64,000 bases of DNA from Cellulosimicrobium terreum (GTDB lineage Bacteria > Actinomycetota > Actinomycetes > Actinomycetales > Cellulomonadaceae). The stretch spans positions 62,001 through 126,000 of the forward strand of contig JACYFD010000001.1 in assembly GCA_014803435.1 (NCBI GenBank), given 5' to 3'. Made by a program: the position numbers and the translations under genes. Under the pieces are notes generated by a model. The model had not been told where the DNA came from, did not search any database, and worked only from the letters and a program-made list of their open reading frames with translations. This document shows positions 8,856 through 17,395 of this stretch, piece by piece (positions within the stretch are counted from its first letter, which is position 1; the number at the start of each line of letters is the position of its first letter).

Positions 8856-11543
8856 TCAGCCGGCGTAGGTCTCGAGCTCGGCGATGCGCGGCGTGCCCGA
8901 CGCGCTCGTGATCTCGAGGTTGATCTTCTTGGCCGACGTCGCCGTGAAGCTGACGGTCGCCGCACCGGAGCCGGTCTTGAGGACCGCGCCGGTGTCGTTG
9001 TTCACGAGGCGCCACGACCCGAGCGTGCCGCCGCCCGACGCCGTGCGGATGACGACCTTCGAGACGGTCTTGGCGGAGCTCCACTTGACCGAGACCGTGC
9101 CCGTGGAGCCGTTCGGGGACCAGTACGTCGCGGCGTCGCCGTCGATCGCGTTCCCGTAGCTCGTCCCGCTGCCCTTGCTCGAGCCGTCAGCGCCGGCGCC
9201 CAGGCTGAGGTTCGTGCCCGACGGCGGGTCGGTCGGGTCCGTGGGATCCGTGGGATCCGTCGGGTCGGTCGGGTCGGTCGGGGTGCCGCCGAACGTCACG
9301 CGCAGCGCGCCGTCGGACGCGAACGACCAGCCGAGCGCGCCGTCGTACGCGCCGCACGCGGAACCGTTCGAGCCGTTGTAGAACGAGTTGCCGCCCGCAT
9401 CCGTGCCGACCGTCTTGTCGTTCGACCCGGAGTCGCAGGACACGTTCTGGCTGAAGCGGTGCGTGCCCGAGTCGAAGCTGAAGTTGCGCTCCTCGTTGCC
9501 GACCGCGACGTTGCCGCTGACCGTGATCGAACCCGGGTTGGAGTTGTAGGTGAAGCCGTGCTTGCCGTTGTCCACGGCGAACGAGTTGCGCACGACGTGG
9601 TTGACCTTGATGTCTTCGCCGCCCAGCTTGTAGCCGTTGCGGTCACCGTTGCCGGCCTGGCCGCCGTTGGACAGCGTCCCGTTCTCGTAGGCCAGCGAGT
9701 TCTCGATCGTCACCGCACCGATCGGGCCGGTGTCGGACTTCGTGTAGAGGTCCCAGCCGTCGTCGATGTTGTTGTGCGACACCGTGTTGCGGAAGACGTT
9801 GCCCGGCCCGGAGGTGAGCTTGGCCGCGAAGCCGTCCGCGTCCTCCCCGTCGGAGTCGGCGTTGTCGTGCGACTCGCTCGACACGATGAGGTTGTTCGAC
9901 GGCCACTCGCTCGACGGCGCCCCGGCCACGAGGCGGGACAGCTGCAGCCCGGTGTCGTGGTTGAAGCGGGTCACGACGCGCTCGATGACGTTGTTGTTCC
10001 CCCCGAGGAGGATCCCGTTGTCACCGGCGTGCTCGACGACGATGCCGTAGACGTGCCACCAGTCGCCGCCGATCGCGAGACCGCGGTTCGCGGAGTTCTC
10101 GGCCTGGGCCGAGAAGTTCAGCACCGGCTTCTCACCGGGGTAGGCGGACAGCAGCGTCCGGTTGCCCGATGCGCCGTCGTTCCCCGGCTCGATCGTGACG
10201 GTCTGCGACAGGTTGTAGGTGCCGCCGCGCAGGAAGATCTCGCCACCCGACGCGACGCGGTCGATCGCCGCCACGAGCGTCGTCGGTGCGGCGATCGTGC
10301 CGGCCGCGCCCGCGCTGCCGTTCGGTGCCACGTAGATCGTCTCGGCGCTCGGCTCCGGCGGGTCCGTCGGGTCCGTGGGATCCGTCGGGTCCGTCGGGTC
10401 TGTGGGCTCGGTCGGGTCCGGGTCCGGCGTCTGCGGGGTGCACGACCCGTCCGACACCTTGAGGCCCTTGTTCGCACCCGCCGTCTGGTTCACGAGAGCA
10501 GGCACGCAGCTCGCGCCGTCCATCGTGTAGGAGTAGGGGATGCTGACCGAGGTGGTCGACGTCGGGTTCGGGCCCGCGGGCTGGATGTCGCCGCTCGGGC
10601 TCGACCACGTCACGTTGTCGAAGACGTTGCCGGCGACCTGCCAGGTGCCCGCCTCGTCGGTGTAGAAGGTGCCGAGCACGTCCTTCGAGTCCTCGAAGTA
10701 GTTGTTCTCCACCTTCGCCTTCGCGCCGGCACGCGAGTTGATGCCCGACTCGTTGAGGTCCACGTAGTGGTTGTTGTAGATGTGCGCGACGCCGCCACGC
10801 AGCAGCGGGGTGCGCGAGTCGAGGTTCTCGTACTTGTTGTGGTGGAACGTCACGAACCCGTTCGACCGGTCGCTCTCGCTCGACCCGATGAGGCCACCGC
10901 GGCCGGAGTTGCGCAGGATGCTGTAGGACAGGGTCACGTACTGGACGCCGGCCTTCATGTCGAACAGGCCGTCGTAGCCCTCCGACTCGCCGCCCGACGC
11001 CTCGAGCGTCACGTGGTCGACCCACACGTTGCGGACGCTGCTCTCCATGCCGATCGCGTCACCGCCGTTGGAGGTGGGCGATCCCGACTTCTTGACGTTC
11101 TTGACCGTCACGTTCTGGATGATGATGTTGCTGGACTCGCGGATGTGGATCCCGAGCTGGTCGAACGTCGCGCCGGTGCCGACGCCCACGATCGTCACGT
11201 TGCTGATCTGCTTGAGCTCGATGACGCCGGCCGCCGTGTTGCAGCTGTCGCCCGAGACCTTGGACGTGTTGCCGTGGTTGATCGTGCCCACGACCTCGAT
11301 GGTGATCGGGGTGTCGTCGCTCGCGCGGTTGCACAGCGCGGCATGGATCTGCGTGCCGGTGGTGGCCCGGACCGTCTGGCCGCCGGCACCGCCGGTCGTC
11401 CCTCCGTTCTGGGTCGCGTAGCCGCTCGGGCTCCCGGTCACCGCCGCGGCGGACGTCGTCGTCAGGGCGGTCACACCCATCGCGACCGTCAAGGACATCG
11501 CGGCTCCCGCCGCGAACAGTCGTCTTGCGCCTCGTCGTCTCAT
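8856..11543 (-). CDS. Secreted modular pectate lyase: PL1 + PL9-like + discoidin-like module
   Basis: An 895-residue secreted enzyme. Residues 1-34 are a signal peptide. About 36-345 form a PL1 pectate lyase beta-helix: VWVDHVTLEAS, DGLFDMKAGVQYVTLSYSIL (metal-site Asp) and SRTPLLRGGVAHIYNN (catalytic Arg about 244). A Pro-Asp-Pro-Thr linker (372-398) leads to a second beta-helix (about 400-750) that starts [14 protein letters not shown] and carries DADGFAAKLTSG, the PL9 signature with Lys about 575. A second DPT linker (755-773) leads to a C-terminal F5/8-type-C-like carbohydrate-binding module. The start at 11543 follows AAAGGTGAGG. It should degrade polygalacturonate outside the cell with two different lyase chemistries in one chain. 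Confidence 0.88.
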   Translation of the reverse strand: MRRRGARRLFAAGAAMSLTVAMGVTALTTTSAAAVTGSPSGYATQNGGTTGGAGGQTVRATTGTQIHAALCNRASDDTPITIEVVGTINHGNTSKVSGDSCNTAAGVIELKQISNVTIVGVGTGATFDQLGIHIRESSNIIIQNVTVKNVKKSGSPTSNGGDAIGMESSVRNVWVDHVTLEASGGESEGYDGLFDMKAGVQYVTLSYSILRNSGRGGLIGSSESDRSNGFVTFHHNKYENLDSRTPLLRGGVAHIYNNHYVDLNESGINSRAGAKAKVENNYFEDSKDVLGTFYTDEAGTWQVAGNVFDNVTWSSPSGDIQPAGPNPTSTTSVSIPYSYTMDGASCVPALVNQTAGANKGLKVSDGSCTPQTPDPDPTEPTDPTDPTDPTDPTDPPEPSAETIYVAPNGSAGAAGTIAAPTTLVAAIDRVASGGEIFLRGGTYNLSQTVTIEPGNDGASGNRTLLSAYPGEKPVLNFSAQAENSANRGLAIGGDWWHVYGIVVEHAGDNGILLGGNNNVIERVVTRFNHDTGLQLSRLVAGAPSSEWPSNNLIVSSESHDNADSDGEDADGFAAKLTSGPGNVFRNTVSHNNIDDGWDLYTKSDTGPIGAVTIENSLAYENGTLSNGGQAGNGDRNGYKLGGEDIKVNHVVRNSFAVDNGKHGFTYNSNPGSITVSGNVAVGNEERNFSFDSGTHRFSQNVSCDSGSNDKTVGTDAGGNSFYNGSNGSACGAYDGALGWSFASDGALRVTFGGTPTDPTDPTDPTDPTDPTDPPSGTNLSLGAGADGSSKGSGTSYGNAIDGDAATYWSPNGSTGTVSVKWSSAKTVSKVVIRTASGGGTLGSWRLVNNDTGAVLKTGSGAATVSFTATSAKKINLEITSASGTPRIAELETYAG

Positions 11544-11740
11544 CGTTGCCTCACCTTTCGTCATCGAATTCGGGGCAGTGCTGTTGAAGCTGTCGAAGCT
11601 GGTGGTGCTTGCTTCTGGTGGTGCGTCGCGTGCAGGCCTGGCGGACCTGAGCGCCCCGGCGCCGACGGCATCCGCTCCGGCGCGGACGTCGTCGAGGTAT
11701 CGCTCGCACCCCTGCTCGTCGTCACGACGTCTCCGGCAGT

Positions 11741-11768
11741 GTGTCCGCTCCGCCGTCGGAGCGGACAC
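11741..11768. promoter_or_regulatory. 12-bp perfect inverted repeat upstream of the pectate lyase gene
   Basis: Arms GTGTCCGCTCCG and CGGAGCGGACAC with a 4-nt loop, about 200 bp before the pectate lyase start. It could be an operator or an RNA hairpin; no T-run marks it as a terminator. Confidence 0.4.
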
Positions 11769-11797
11769 ACCTATGGAGACCCAAGGAGGGGCGGGTA

Positions 11798-11830
11798 ACC
11801 GGTTTCTCGATACTAGGAGACCGGTTTCCC
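11798..11830. promoter_or_regulatory. Tandem ACCGGTTTC operators between pectate lyase and hydrolase genes
   Basis: ACCGGTTTCTC (11798-11808) and ACCGGTTTCCC (11820-11830) are 22 bp apart, about two helical turns. The first lies in the palindrome AACCGGTT, the type of centre bound by LacI-family sugar regulators. Pectin-responsive control is an inference. Nothing else coding is seen in 11544-11966. Confidence 0.45.
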
Positions 11831-11966
11831 ATACGCAAGCGTCTGGCGCGCCGAATTTCACCCGATGAGATCCGGCGTGCCGCGCGACAAGCCCCGCATG
11901 CACGTACGCTCGATCGGGCCGGGCACCTCTCGGCCCGGTCCGCGCGAGCTGACGGAGGAACCGCCC

Positions 11967-12791
11967 ATGGGCACCATCACCACCACCGATGGCACCGAGC
12001 TCTTCTACAAGGACTGGGGGTCGGGCCAGCCCATCGTCTTCAGCCACGGCTGGCCGTTGTCCGCCGACGACTGGGACACCCAGATGCTGTTCTTCCTCCA
12101 GCACGGCTACCGGGTCGTCGCCCACGACAGACGTGGTCACGGCCGGTCGGCGCAGGTCGCCGACGGCCACGACATGGACCACTACGCCGACGACCTCGCG
12201 GCACTGACGGCGCACCTCGACCTGCACGACGCCGTCCACGTCGGCCACTCCACGGGCGGGGGCGAGGTCGCGCACTACATCGCCCGGCACGGCGAGAGCC
12301 GCGTGGCCAAGGCCGCGCTGATCAGCGCGGTCCCGCCCATCATGGTGCAGACCGACGCCAACCCCGGCGGACTCCCCAAGAGCGTCTTCGACGGGCTCCA
12401 GGAGCAGGTCGCCACCAACCGGTCGGGCTTCTACCGCGAGCTCGCCGCCACCGCCTTCTACGGGTTCAACCGCCCGGGACGTGAGCCGTCCGAGGCGATC
12501 ATCGAGAACTGGTGGCGGCAGGGGATGATGGGCGGCGCCAAGGCCCACTACGACGGGATCGTCGCGTTCTCCCAGACCGACTTCACCGAGGACCTGAAGA
12601 AGATCACCGTCCCCGTCCTGGTGATGCATGGCGACGACGACCAGGTCGTCCCCTACGCGGACTCCGGCCCCCTGTCGGCGGAGCTGCTCCAGAACGGGAC
12701 CCTGAAGACCTACGAGGGATTCCCGCACGGGATGCCGACGACCGAGGCCGCGACCATCAACGCAGACCTGCTGGCGTTCATCCAGTCCTGA
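11967..12791 (+). CDS. Alpha/beta hydrolase, non-heme haloperoxidase/esterase family
   Basis: A 274-residue alpha/beta hydrolase. The N-terminus [20 protein letters not shown] and the oxyanion-strand [16 protein letters not shown] are typical of the cofactor-free haloperoxidase/arylesterase group. The nucleophile elbow is [14 protein letters not shown] (Gly-His-Ser-Thr-Gly), the acid is in [12 protein letters not shown], and the His is in [12 protein letters not shown]. The ATG at 11967 has a GGAGGAA site; an upstream in-frame ATG at 11865 would add an unrelated extension. It ends just before repeat R1. The natural substrate is unknown, and haloperoxidase activity in this family is often a side activity. 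Confidence 0.88.
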   Translation: MGTITTTDGTELFYKDWGSGQPIVFSHGWPLSADDWDTQMLFFLQHGYRVVAHDRRGHGRSAQVADGHDMDHYADDLAALTAHLDLHDAVHVGHSTGGGEVAHYIARHGESRVAKAALISAVPPIMVQTDANPGGLPKSVFDGLQEQVATNRSGFYRELAATAFYGFNRPGREPSEAIIENWWRQGMMGGAKAHYDGIVAFSQTDFTEDLKKITVPVLVMHGDDDQVVPYADSGPLSAELLQNGTLKTYEGFPHGMPTTEAATINADLLAFIQS

Positions 12792-12818
12792 CCGCGAACA
12801 GCACGGCGGCCCGAGGCG

Positions 12819-12987
12819 GGACGCAAAAAGTCCCGGTCAGGAGATCCTGACCGGGACTTTCCGAAGGTGCTCCGGCTCTGAAGCCGAAACCCTCCCCACG
12901 TGGGTGGTTCCGGAAAGTCGCTGACCACTGCCTCCGCTACGGCAACAACAGCCACAGGCACACCGTTGTCGGCCGTCCAGGCACACC
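12819..12987. repeat. Structured island repeat R1 (hairpin, CACGTG core, AGGCACAC pair)
   Basis: Hairpin with perfect 16-bp arms at 12827-12842 and 12845-12860, CACGTG at 12897-12902 (70 bp from hairpin start), and AGGCACACC at 12956-12964 and 12979-12987 (59 bp after the core, 23-bp period). It marks the left end of the island. On the minus strand the hairpin is followed by T-rich sequence, so it can also terminate transcription. Confidence 0.8.
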
Positions 12988-12988
12988 T

Positions 12989-14764
12989 TCACCCTTGGGC
13001 AGAGAGTCGATACTCGCGATGTCGACTGGTCGGCGGTGCGGTCGCGACGACTACCCCCTCTGCGACGAGGACTCGTAGCCGCGGCCGCAACGTGCCGACC
13101 GTCGTACCGAGGCGGTCGGCCATCGTACGCACCGAGAGCTGGCCCGCGTCGGCGAGTGCGCTAAGGATCCTGTCGTCGATGCTCCCCGGCGCAGGCACAT
13201 GCACGTCGGCCTGGGGGAAGAGGGCGATCTGGTCGCGGCGCACACCGTCGAGCCGGCTCCCGGGTCGATAGGCCCCGTCCGTTCGACGCGGAAACTGCAA
13301 CCAACCGTCGTCGACCAAGCGTCGGAGCACGTGCTTGGCGTCCGCTGAGTCCATCGCCAGTTGCGCACGTAGCACCTGGTCGTCGACGGCATACCCGCGG
13401 TGGACCAGAGCCAACGTGCGACGCAGATCGGCTTCCAGGTCTGTCGCGCCGACGGAGTCGAGCCAATCGCTTGTCTCTGGGCTCAGAAGTCCGTGCCGAT
13501 CGAGGACGACAGTCAAGTCTGTCACCCGTGCGACATAGCGTGGCGCCGCCAAGCCGGAGCGACCGAGCGCACCGGTCATGGCCGGGATCCCCGAGCCCGC
13601 GTTTTCCGACACGGCCTCCTCGGCGTTGAGCATGGGCACATCCGCTAGCAGCACCGACAGGACCGCGTTGCGGGAGCGTGAGGTTCCGCTGAACAGATCG
13701 ACCACGCGACGCCCACCCCAGATCCCGCCGGGGTTGGCGATCTCAAGGCGGTCGGGGAACAGTTCGACGCGCACTTGTTCGCCGAGTGCCCACGGGCTGT
13801 AGTCGCGGTGCGTCAAGGCATTGGCGATCGACTCACGGATCGCCAGCTCGGGGATCTCCGGTTCGTCGCGGGCGCCCGCACCGGCGACGACCCTGCGAAC
13901 CTGGATGTTCTGCAGCACGGCCCGCACCACGTCTTCCACCATGGCGGGGATCGATCCTTCGATGACACGCCGGTCGAGCATCCGTTGTTCACCGACGAAC
14001 ACGTCTTTCGACGTTCCAGGGTAGACAGCGAACGTCACCATGGCCTGCGGCACGAAGTGCTGGGGGTATCGCCCGAGTGCCAACAACCCGGCCAGCGTCG
14101 GCGTCGCACCATCGCTCCCGAGAACGTTGTGCCGCACGAGAATGTCCTTGACGGAGGTCAGGTCAGCGACCGAGCGTGGGCGTCGACGACGAAGCCTGAC
14201 GACAAAGCGCTCGACGAGGGCAACCTCGAGATCGTCCAGGGTCGCACCCGGCACCGGCGCAGCGTCGACACGCGGTTGCTCGACGTTCGTCGAGAGAAGG
14301 AACACCCCGTACGTGCTCATGCGCCGGTCTCCGTCACCGACGCGCTCGTAGGTCCCAGCCTCCTTGCCCTGGCTTGTCACGAACGAAGGCTTCTGCCCTG
14401 CTGGCAGCGCTTCGACGTCGACGACGACCACCGGAGCGTCGTCCACGACAGCGATGTCGACTGAACCAATGGAACGTGGAGTGACTGGGCCCGCACCCTC
14501 CTCACTCCGACGCGGCCGGAATCCGTTCGAGACCGCATCCCTTATCGCGGTCGCGTCGAAACCTTCGACGGCGGCAAAATGACGCTTCTCGTCCAGGCCC
14601 AGGATGATGAGCCCGCCGTCTCCGTTCGAGAACGCGCTGACCGTCGGCCAGATGTCCTTGGGCAGCCCGCCGCCGGCCGCCTTGACCTCGATCTGCGCCA
14701 GGTCGGTCGCCGCTGCACGCAGGCGCGCCACTACCTCGTCGAGCGGGCCCTGACTGGTTTCCAA
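12989..14764 (-). CDS. Schlafen-type AlbA_2 domain / HATPase_c_4 ATP-binding protein with C-terminal winged helix
   Basis: A 591-residue protein. Residues 20-60 (IEVKAAGG, then TVSAFSNGDGGLIILGLDE) match the AlbA_2/Schlafen-like domain that binds nucleic acid or acts as a nuclease. Residues 305-350 (AIRESIANALTHRDY, then LEIANPGG) match the C-terminal GHKL-ATPase-like HATPase_c_4 region. About 535-590 form a winged helix (DRILSALADAGQLSVRTMAD). The architecture is common in mobile and defence regions and is usually described as a transcriptional regulator. It is the only gene of the first cassette. Two tandem operator-like palindromes lie just upstream, suggesting self-repression. Its stop lies directly beside the AGGCACAC pair of R1. 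Confidence 0.8.
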   Translation of the reverse strand: METSQGPLDEVVARLRAAATDLAQIEVKAAGGGLPKDIWPTVSAFSNGDGGLIILGLDEKRHFAAVEGFDATAIRDAVSNGFRPRRSEEGAGPVTPRSIGSVDIAVVDDAPVVVVDVEALPAGQKPSFVTSQGKEAGTYERVGDGDRRMSTYGVFLLSTNVEQPRVDAAPVPGATLDDLEVALVERFVVRLRRRRPRSVADLTSVKDILVRHNVLGSDGATPTLAGLLALGRYPQHFVPQAMVTFAVYPGTSKDVFVGEQRMLDRRVIEGSIPAMVEDVVRAVLQNIQVRRVVAGAGARDEPEIPELAIRESIANALTHRDYSPWALGEQVRVELFPDRLEIANPGGIWGGRRVVDLFSGTSRSRNAVLSVLLADVPMLNAEEAVSENAGSGIPAMTGALGRSGLAAPRYVARVTDLTVVLDRHGLLSPETSDWLDSVGATDLEADLRRTLALVHRGYAVDDQVLRAQLAMDSADAKHVLRRLVDDGWLQFPRRTDGAYRPGSRLDGVRRDQIALFPQADVHVPAPGSIDDRILSALADAGQLSVRTMADRLGTTVGTLRPRLRVLVAEGVVVATAPPTSRHREYRLSAQG

Positions 14765-14796
14765 CCGAGCACCGTCACTCTCACGTCAGTGCATCA

Positions 14797-14833
14797 TCAC
14801 TACAGTTCAGTGATGCTCACTGTAGTCCAGTGA
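14797..14833. promoter_or_regulatory. Two tandem TCACT-N7-AGTGA palindromes (operator candidates)
   Basis: Palindromes at 14797-14813 and 14817-14833 share TCACT-N7-AGTGA and are 20 bp apart centre to centre, upstream of the AlbA_2/ATPase gene start at 14764. A further partial half-site (gtcagtg) lies near 14786. The spacing of two helical turns suits cooperative binding of a dimeric winged-helix protein. The stretch 14834-15032 holds no recognisable gene. Confidence 0.6.
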
Positions 14834-15032
14834 GTCGGCCGTCGCTTGCTCATGCTCTGACCCCGGTTCACGAGCACCAACCTCACCGAGCAGCTGCCCG
14901 GCATCGCGCAGCCCCGGCCACGTCGCGCACCACCGCGCCCTCGGATGCCTTCCGCGGCCCACAAGACCCGACTTCACCAGGCTCGACACCAGGAGACAGG
15001 GCTCGCGCCGTCATCCACAGCCGGATCGGACC

Positions 15033-15206
15033 TCCCGGAACGCAGAAAGTCCCGGCCAGGATCACCTGACCGGGACTTTCCGAAGGCATTCCGGCTCTGA
15101 AGCCGAAACCCTCCCCACGTGGGTGGTTCCGGAAACTCGCTGACGTCGACGAACGCTGGAGTCACGCACGCTCCAGGCACACCACTTCACGCCTTCCAGG
15201 CACACT
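15033..15206. repeat. Structured island repeat R2
   Basis: Hairpin arms 15046-15060 and 15065-15079 (one mismatch), CACGTG at 15116-15121 (70 bp from hairpin start), and AGGCACAC copies at 15175 and 15198 (59 bp after the core, 23-bp period). Very similar to R1 over more than 100 bp, less so after the core. Confidence 0.8.
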
Positions 15207-15360
15207 TGTCCCGGCGGAGATTCGAGCGAGGCTTCGAGGGACACGTGCGGGATGGTCGCGCTCATATCGCGACTGGCGGCTCGCTCTCTTGATACCAAGA
15301 GTTCGACAGGGCGGCGCGTTGCGTCGCACTCTGTCGGTGCATCCTGCGATCGTCGTCGCC

Positions 15361-16485
15361 ATGGAGACGAAAGAATCGCCTGGAGGGGATCCGCCAGACC
15401 GACCGGGCATGTACCCGACGAGCGACACGGCTGAACTCACCATCGAGCAGTGCAAGGAACTCGACGATTCCTTGTTCGAATCGAACCCGGCCGCGTACTG
15501 GCGATCTCGGATTGACATGCTGGTGCGGGAGCCTGCCCCGGTGGACTACTCGGCTGGCCTGGCCGTCGAGATCGCGGCGTTCGGACTCGACCCACGCATG
15601 CTCGGAGACACCGAACCGACTTCGAGGGAACGTGAACAGCAGAGGGCGCTGGACGCCTTCGCCCTCCGACAGCACATCGCGGAGTCACTGGTGCGCCTCG
15701 TACACGGAGTCGTCACGGTGTGGCAGCGCCCCGGTTGGAGCGTGTGGGCGGAGATGGCGTCGAACCGTGACGACGGCGCTGCGCTCGTGAGAGCTTTGCT
15801 CCAAGTCGAGGAGTCAGGCGTCCCGTTCGACTTGTTCGTACCTATCGACGAAGCCAACCGCTTCCGCGACGCCCCACCAAACAAACTCGTAGACGGTGTC
15901 AAAATGCACTGGCACTGGGTGCGTCGGGCGATGGACCTCCTCGTGAACGACAGGCTCGACACCAACGCGGGCAACAACAAGCTGAAGCACGGCTTCGCGG
16001 TCCGACCGCGCGATGACCTGCGAATCGAGTTCATGACTACGCCGCCAAACGACGACGGGACGATCCCGTTGTCGGCCTTCGAAAGTTCGGTTCCGATCAT
16101 CGACTCCGTCGCGTTCGAGTTCCTCGAGCGTCTGCCCAAGCGGCACCCGCACGCCGGCTCGTGGGAGGTCACCGTCCTAAACCTCCGACCGGCAGCCCTC
16201 CTCGCCGAGGCACTTATGTTCTGCACGGTGTGGACGTCAGTCGTCGCGGCCGCGGCATCGCGACACTGGCAAGGCAGGGAGGACGAAGCCCCGCCGCACC
16301 CTCGAGCGCTTGCGCTCGGCCCGGCGCCCAAGCGGGTGACACGCAAGGCGGTCGGTCTTCGCCAGTCCTTGACGTTGCCGACGAGCGGCGGGACGCCTCG
16401 TGGCTTCACCGTCGAGACACCGGACTCGACGGTGACCCTTGAAGCCACCGGGCCAGGAAGCCGCAGCCTGGTGGTCGACGGGTAG
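15361..16485 (+). CDS. Hypothetical protein, 374 aa (island cassette 2)
   Basis: Not recognised. The ATG at 15361 (METKESPGGDPPD) is chosen as the likely start; an upstream in-frame ATG at 15289 is possible but its translation is low-complexity basic sequence. The middle contains a helical region with NAGNNKLKHGF, a motif that recalls HEPN-like or abortive-infection proteins in which a Lys-His pair precedes a short loop, but no RX4-6H RNase motif was established. No signal peptide or membrane segment is seen. It is the first gene after repeat R2 and is followed by two small genes in the same direction. Confidence 0.6.
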   Translation: METKESPGGDPPDRPGMYPTSDTAELTIEQCKELDDSLFESNPAAYWRSRIDMLVREPAPVDYSAGLAVEIAAFGLDPRMLGDTEPTSREREQQRALDAFALRQHIAESLVRLVHGVVTVWQRPGWSVWAEMASNRDDGAALVRALLQVEESGVPFDLFVPIDEANRFRDAPPNKLVDGVKMHWHWVRRAMDLLVNDRLDTNAGNNKLKHGFAVRPRDDLRIEFMTTPPNDDGTIPLSAFESSVPIIDSVAFEFLERLPKRHPHAGSWEVTVLNLRPAALLAEALMFCTVWTSVVAAAASRHWQGREDEAPPHPRALALGPAPKRVTRKAVGLRQSLTLPTSGGTPRGFTVETPDSTVTLEATGPGSRSLVVDG

Positions 16486-16583
16486 CCCGATCTCGGACCC
16501 ACGGGGGCGCCTGATGTCGCCCGCCCTTTGAGTGGACGCTAGGACGTGGCAAATGGAGGCGTCCGGCGCGATTCTCGGCAGAC

Positions 16584-16847
16584 ATGCGTCAACACGTCCG
16601 CCACGATGCATACGTGGTCCCGTACGTCTTCTATCCTGCCGCTGCGCCGACGCCGCAGCTCGTACACTTCGTCGGACGTCCCCGCGGTGCCGTCGCCCTT
16701 CCGCAGTCGCTTGAGAACCTGACCGCGGAGGAGCGCCTCGTGAGCATCCTCGACTCGGGTCATCTTCGGGCATTCCCGGTCCCGGATGCCGTCTTGAACC
16801 ACTGCTCGGACGAGCAGTGGGTGATTACGCTCGAGGTGCCAGGATGA
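16584..16847 (+). CDS. Small hypothetical protein, 87 aa
   Basis: Not recognised. It contains LTAEERLVSILDSGHLRAF, a pattern seen at the start of several toxin-like or ADP-ribosyltransferase-like proteins (xxLxSILxxGxLxA), so it may be a remnant or a small toxin. Support that it is translated comes from an ATGA overlap with the next gene (16844-16847). Confidence in function is nil; confidence that it is coding is moderate. Confidence 0.45.
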   Translation: MRQHVRHDAYVVPYVFYPAAAPTPQLVHFVGRPRGAVALPQSLENLTAEERLVSILDSGHLRAFPVPDAVLNHCSDEQWVITLEVPG

Positions 16848-17395
16848 CCGGTATGGACGATGCTCAAGCGGTCATCCTTGGTGCCCAAATCGCAGGAATC
16901 GTGGCGGTGGTCTCCACCCTGGTAAGCATCTGCGGCCAGGGCTTCTTGGAGCGGTCAAGACGCAGGCACGAGGTCGAGCTGGCCGCCGATCAGCGCGAGC
17001 ACGAGCTGGCCGTCGCTCGCACCGATCAGGAGCACGCCCGAAGCGAGAAGCGCTACGACGAGCAGAAGTCCGCCTATGTCCGCTTCGCTGTCGAGATGCG
17101 CCGCGTGGTGCACCGCGCGCAGGCGCTCGAGATAGATCATCACCTCCGTGGGGAGGATTTCACGCCGGAACCGGATCCATGGGACACCGAAGTCGAAGCC
17201 GAGCAAGCACTGGCTGACCTTCGGCTACTGGTGGACGACCGGCTGTACGGCGCGGGACGCGACTGGCTAGATCAGTACTACCAGCGGTACTGGTACGCGA
17301 ACACCCGTGGCGCCTCTAAACCCGATATCGAGCAAGCGGAGAAGAGCTTCATCGCCGAGGCCAAGCGCCTCTTGGGCTTAGAGCCTGTCTCCTAG
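16844..17395 (+). CDS. Membrane-anchored coiled-coil protein, hypothetical
   Basis: A 183-residue protein with one N-terminal membrane segment (about residues 8-30, AVILGAQIAGIVAVVSTLVS) followed by a charged helical region rich in Glu, Arg and His (about 33-75) and a soluble C-terminal part. The start ATG at 16844 overlaps the previous stop; a second ATG at 16853 is also plausible. The end overlaps the convergent pentapeptide-repeat gene by 4 nt, so both genes are tightly packed in cassette 2. It is not a recognised family. Confidence 0.6.
   Translation: MTGMDDAQAVILGAQIAGIVAVVSTLVSICGQGFLERSRRRHEVELAADQREHELAVARTDQEHARSEKRYDEQKSAYVRFAVEMRRVVHRAQALEIDHHLRGEDFTPEPDPWDTEVEAEQALADLRLLVDDRLYGAGRDWLDQYYQRYWYANTRGASKPDIEQAEKSFIAEAKRLLGLEPVS

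Noticed and set aside
8856..12728. Pectate lyase frame continuing about 1.2 kb upstream of the chosen start
   Set aside because: The extra part overlaps the hydrolase gene on the other strand and has no signal peptide; the signal peptide begins at 11543 after a good ribosome site.
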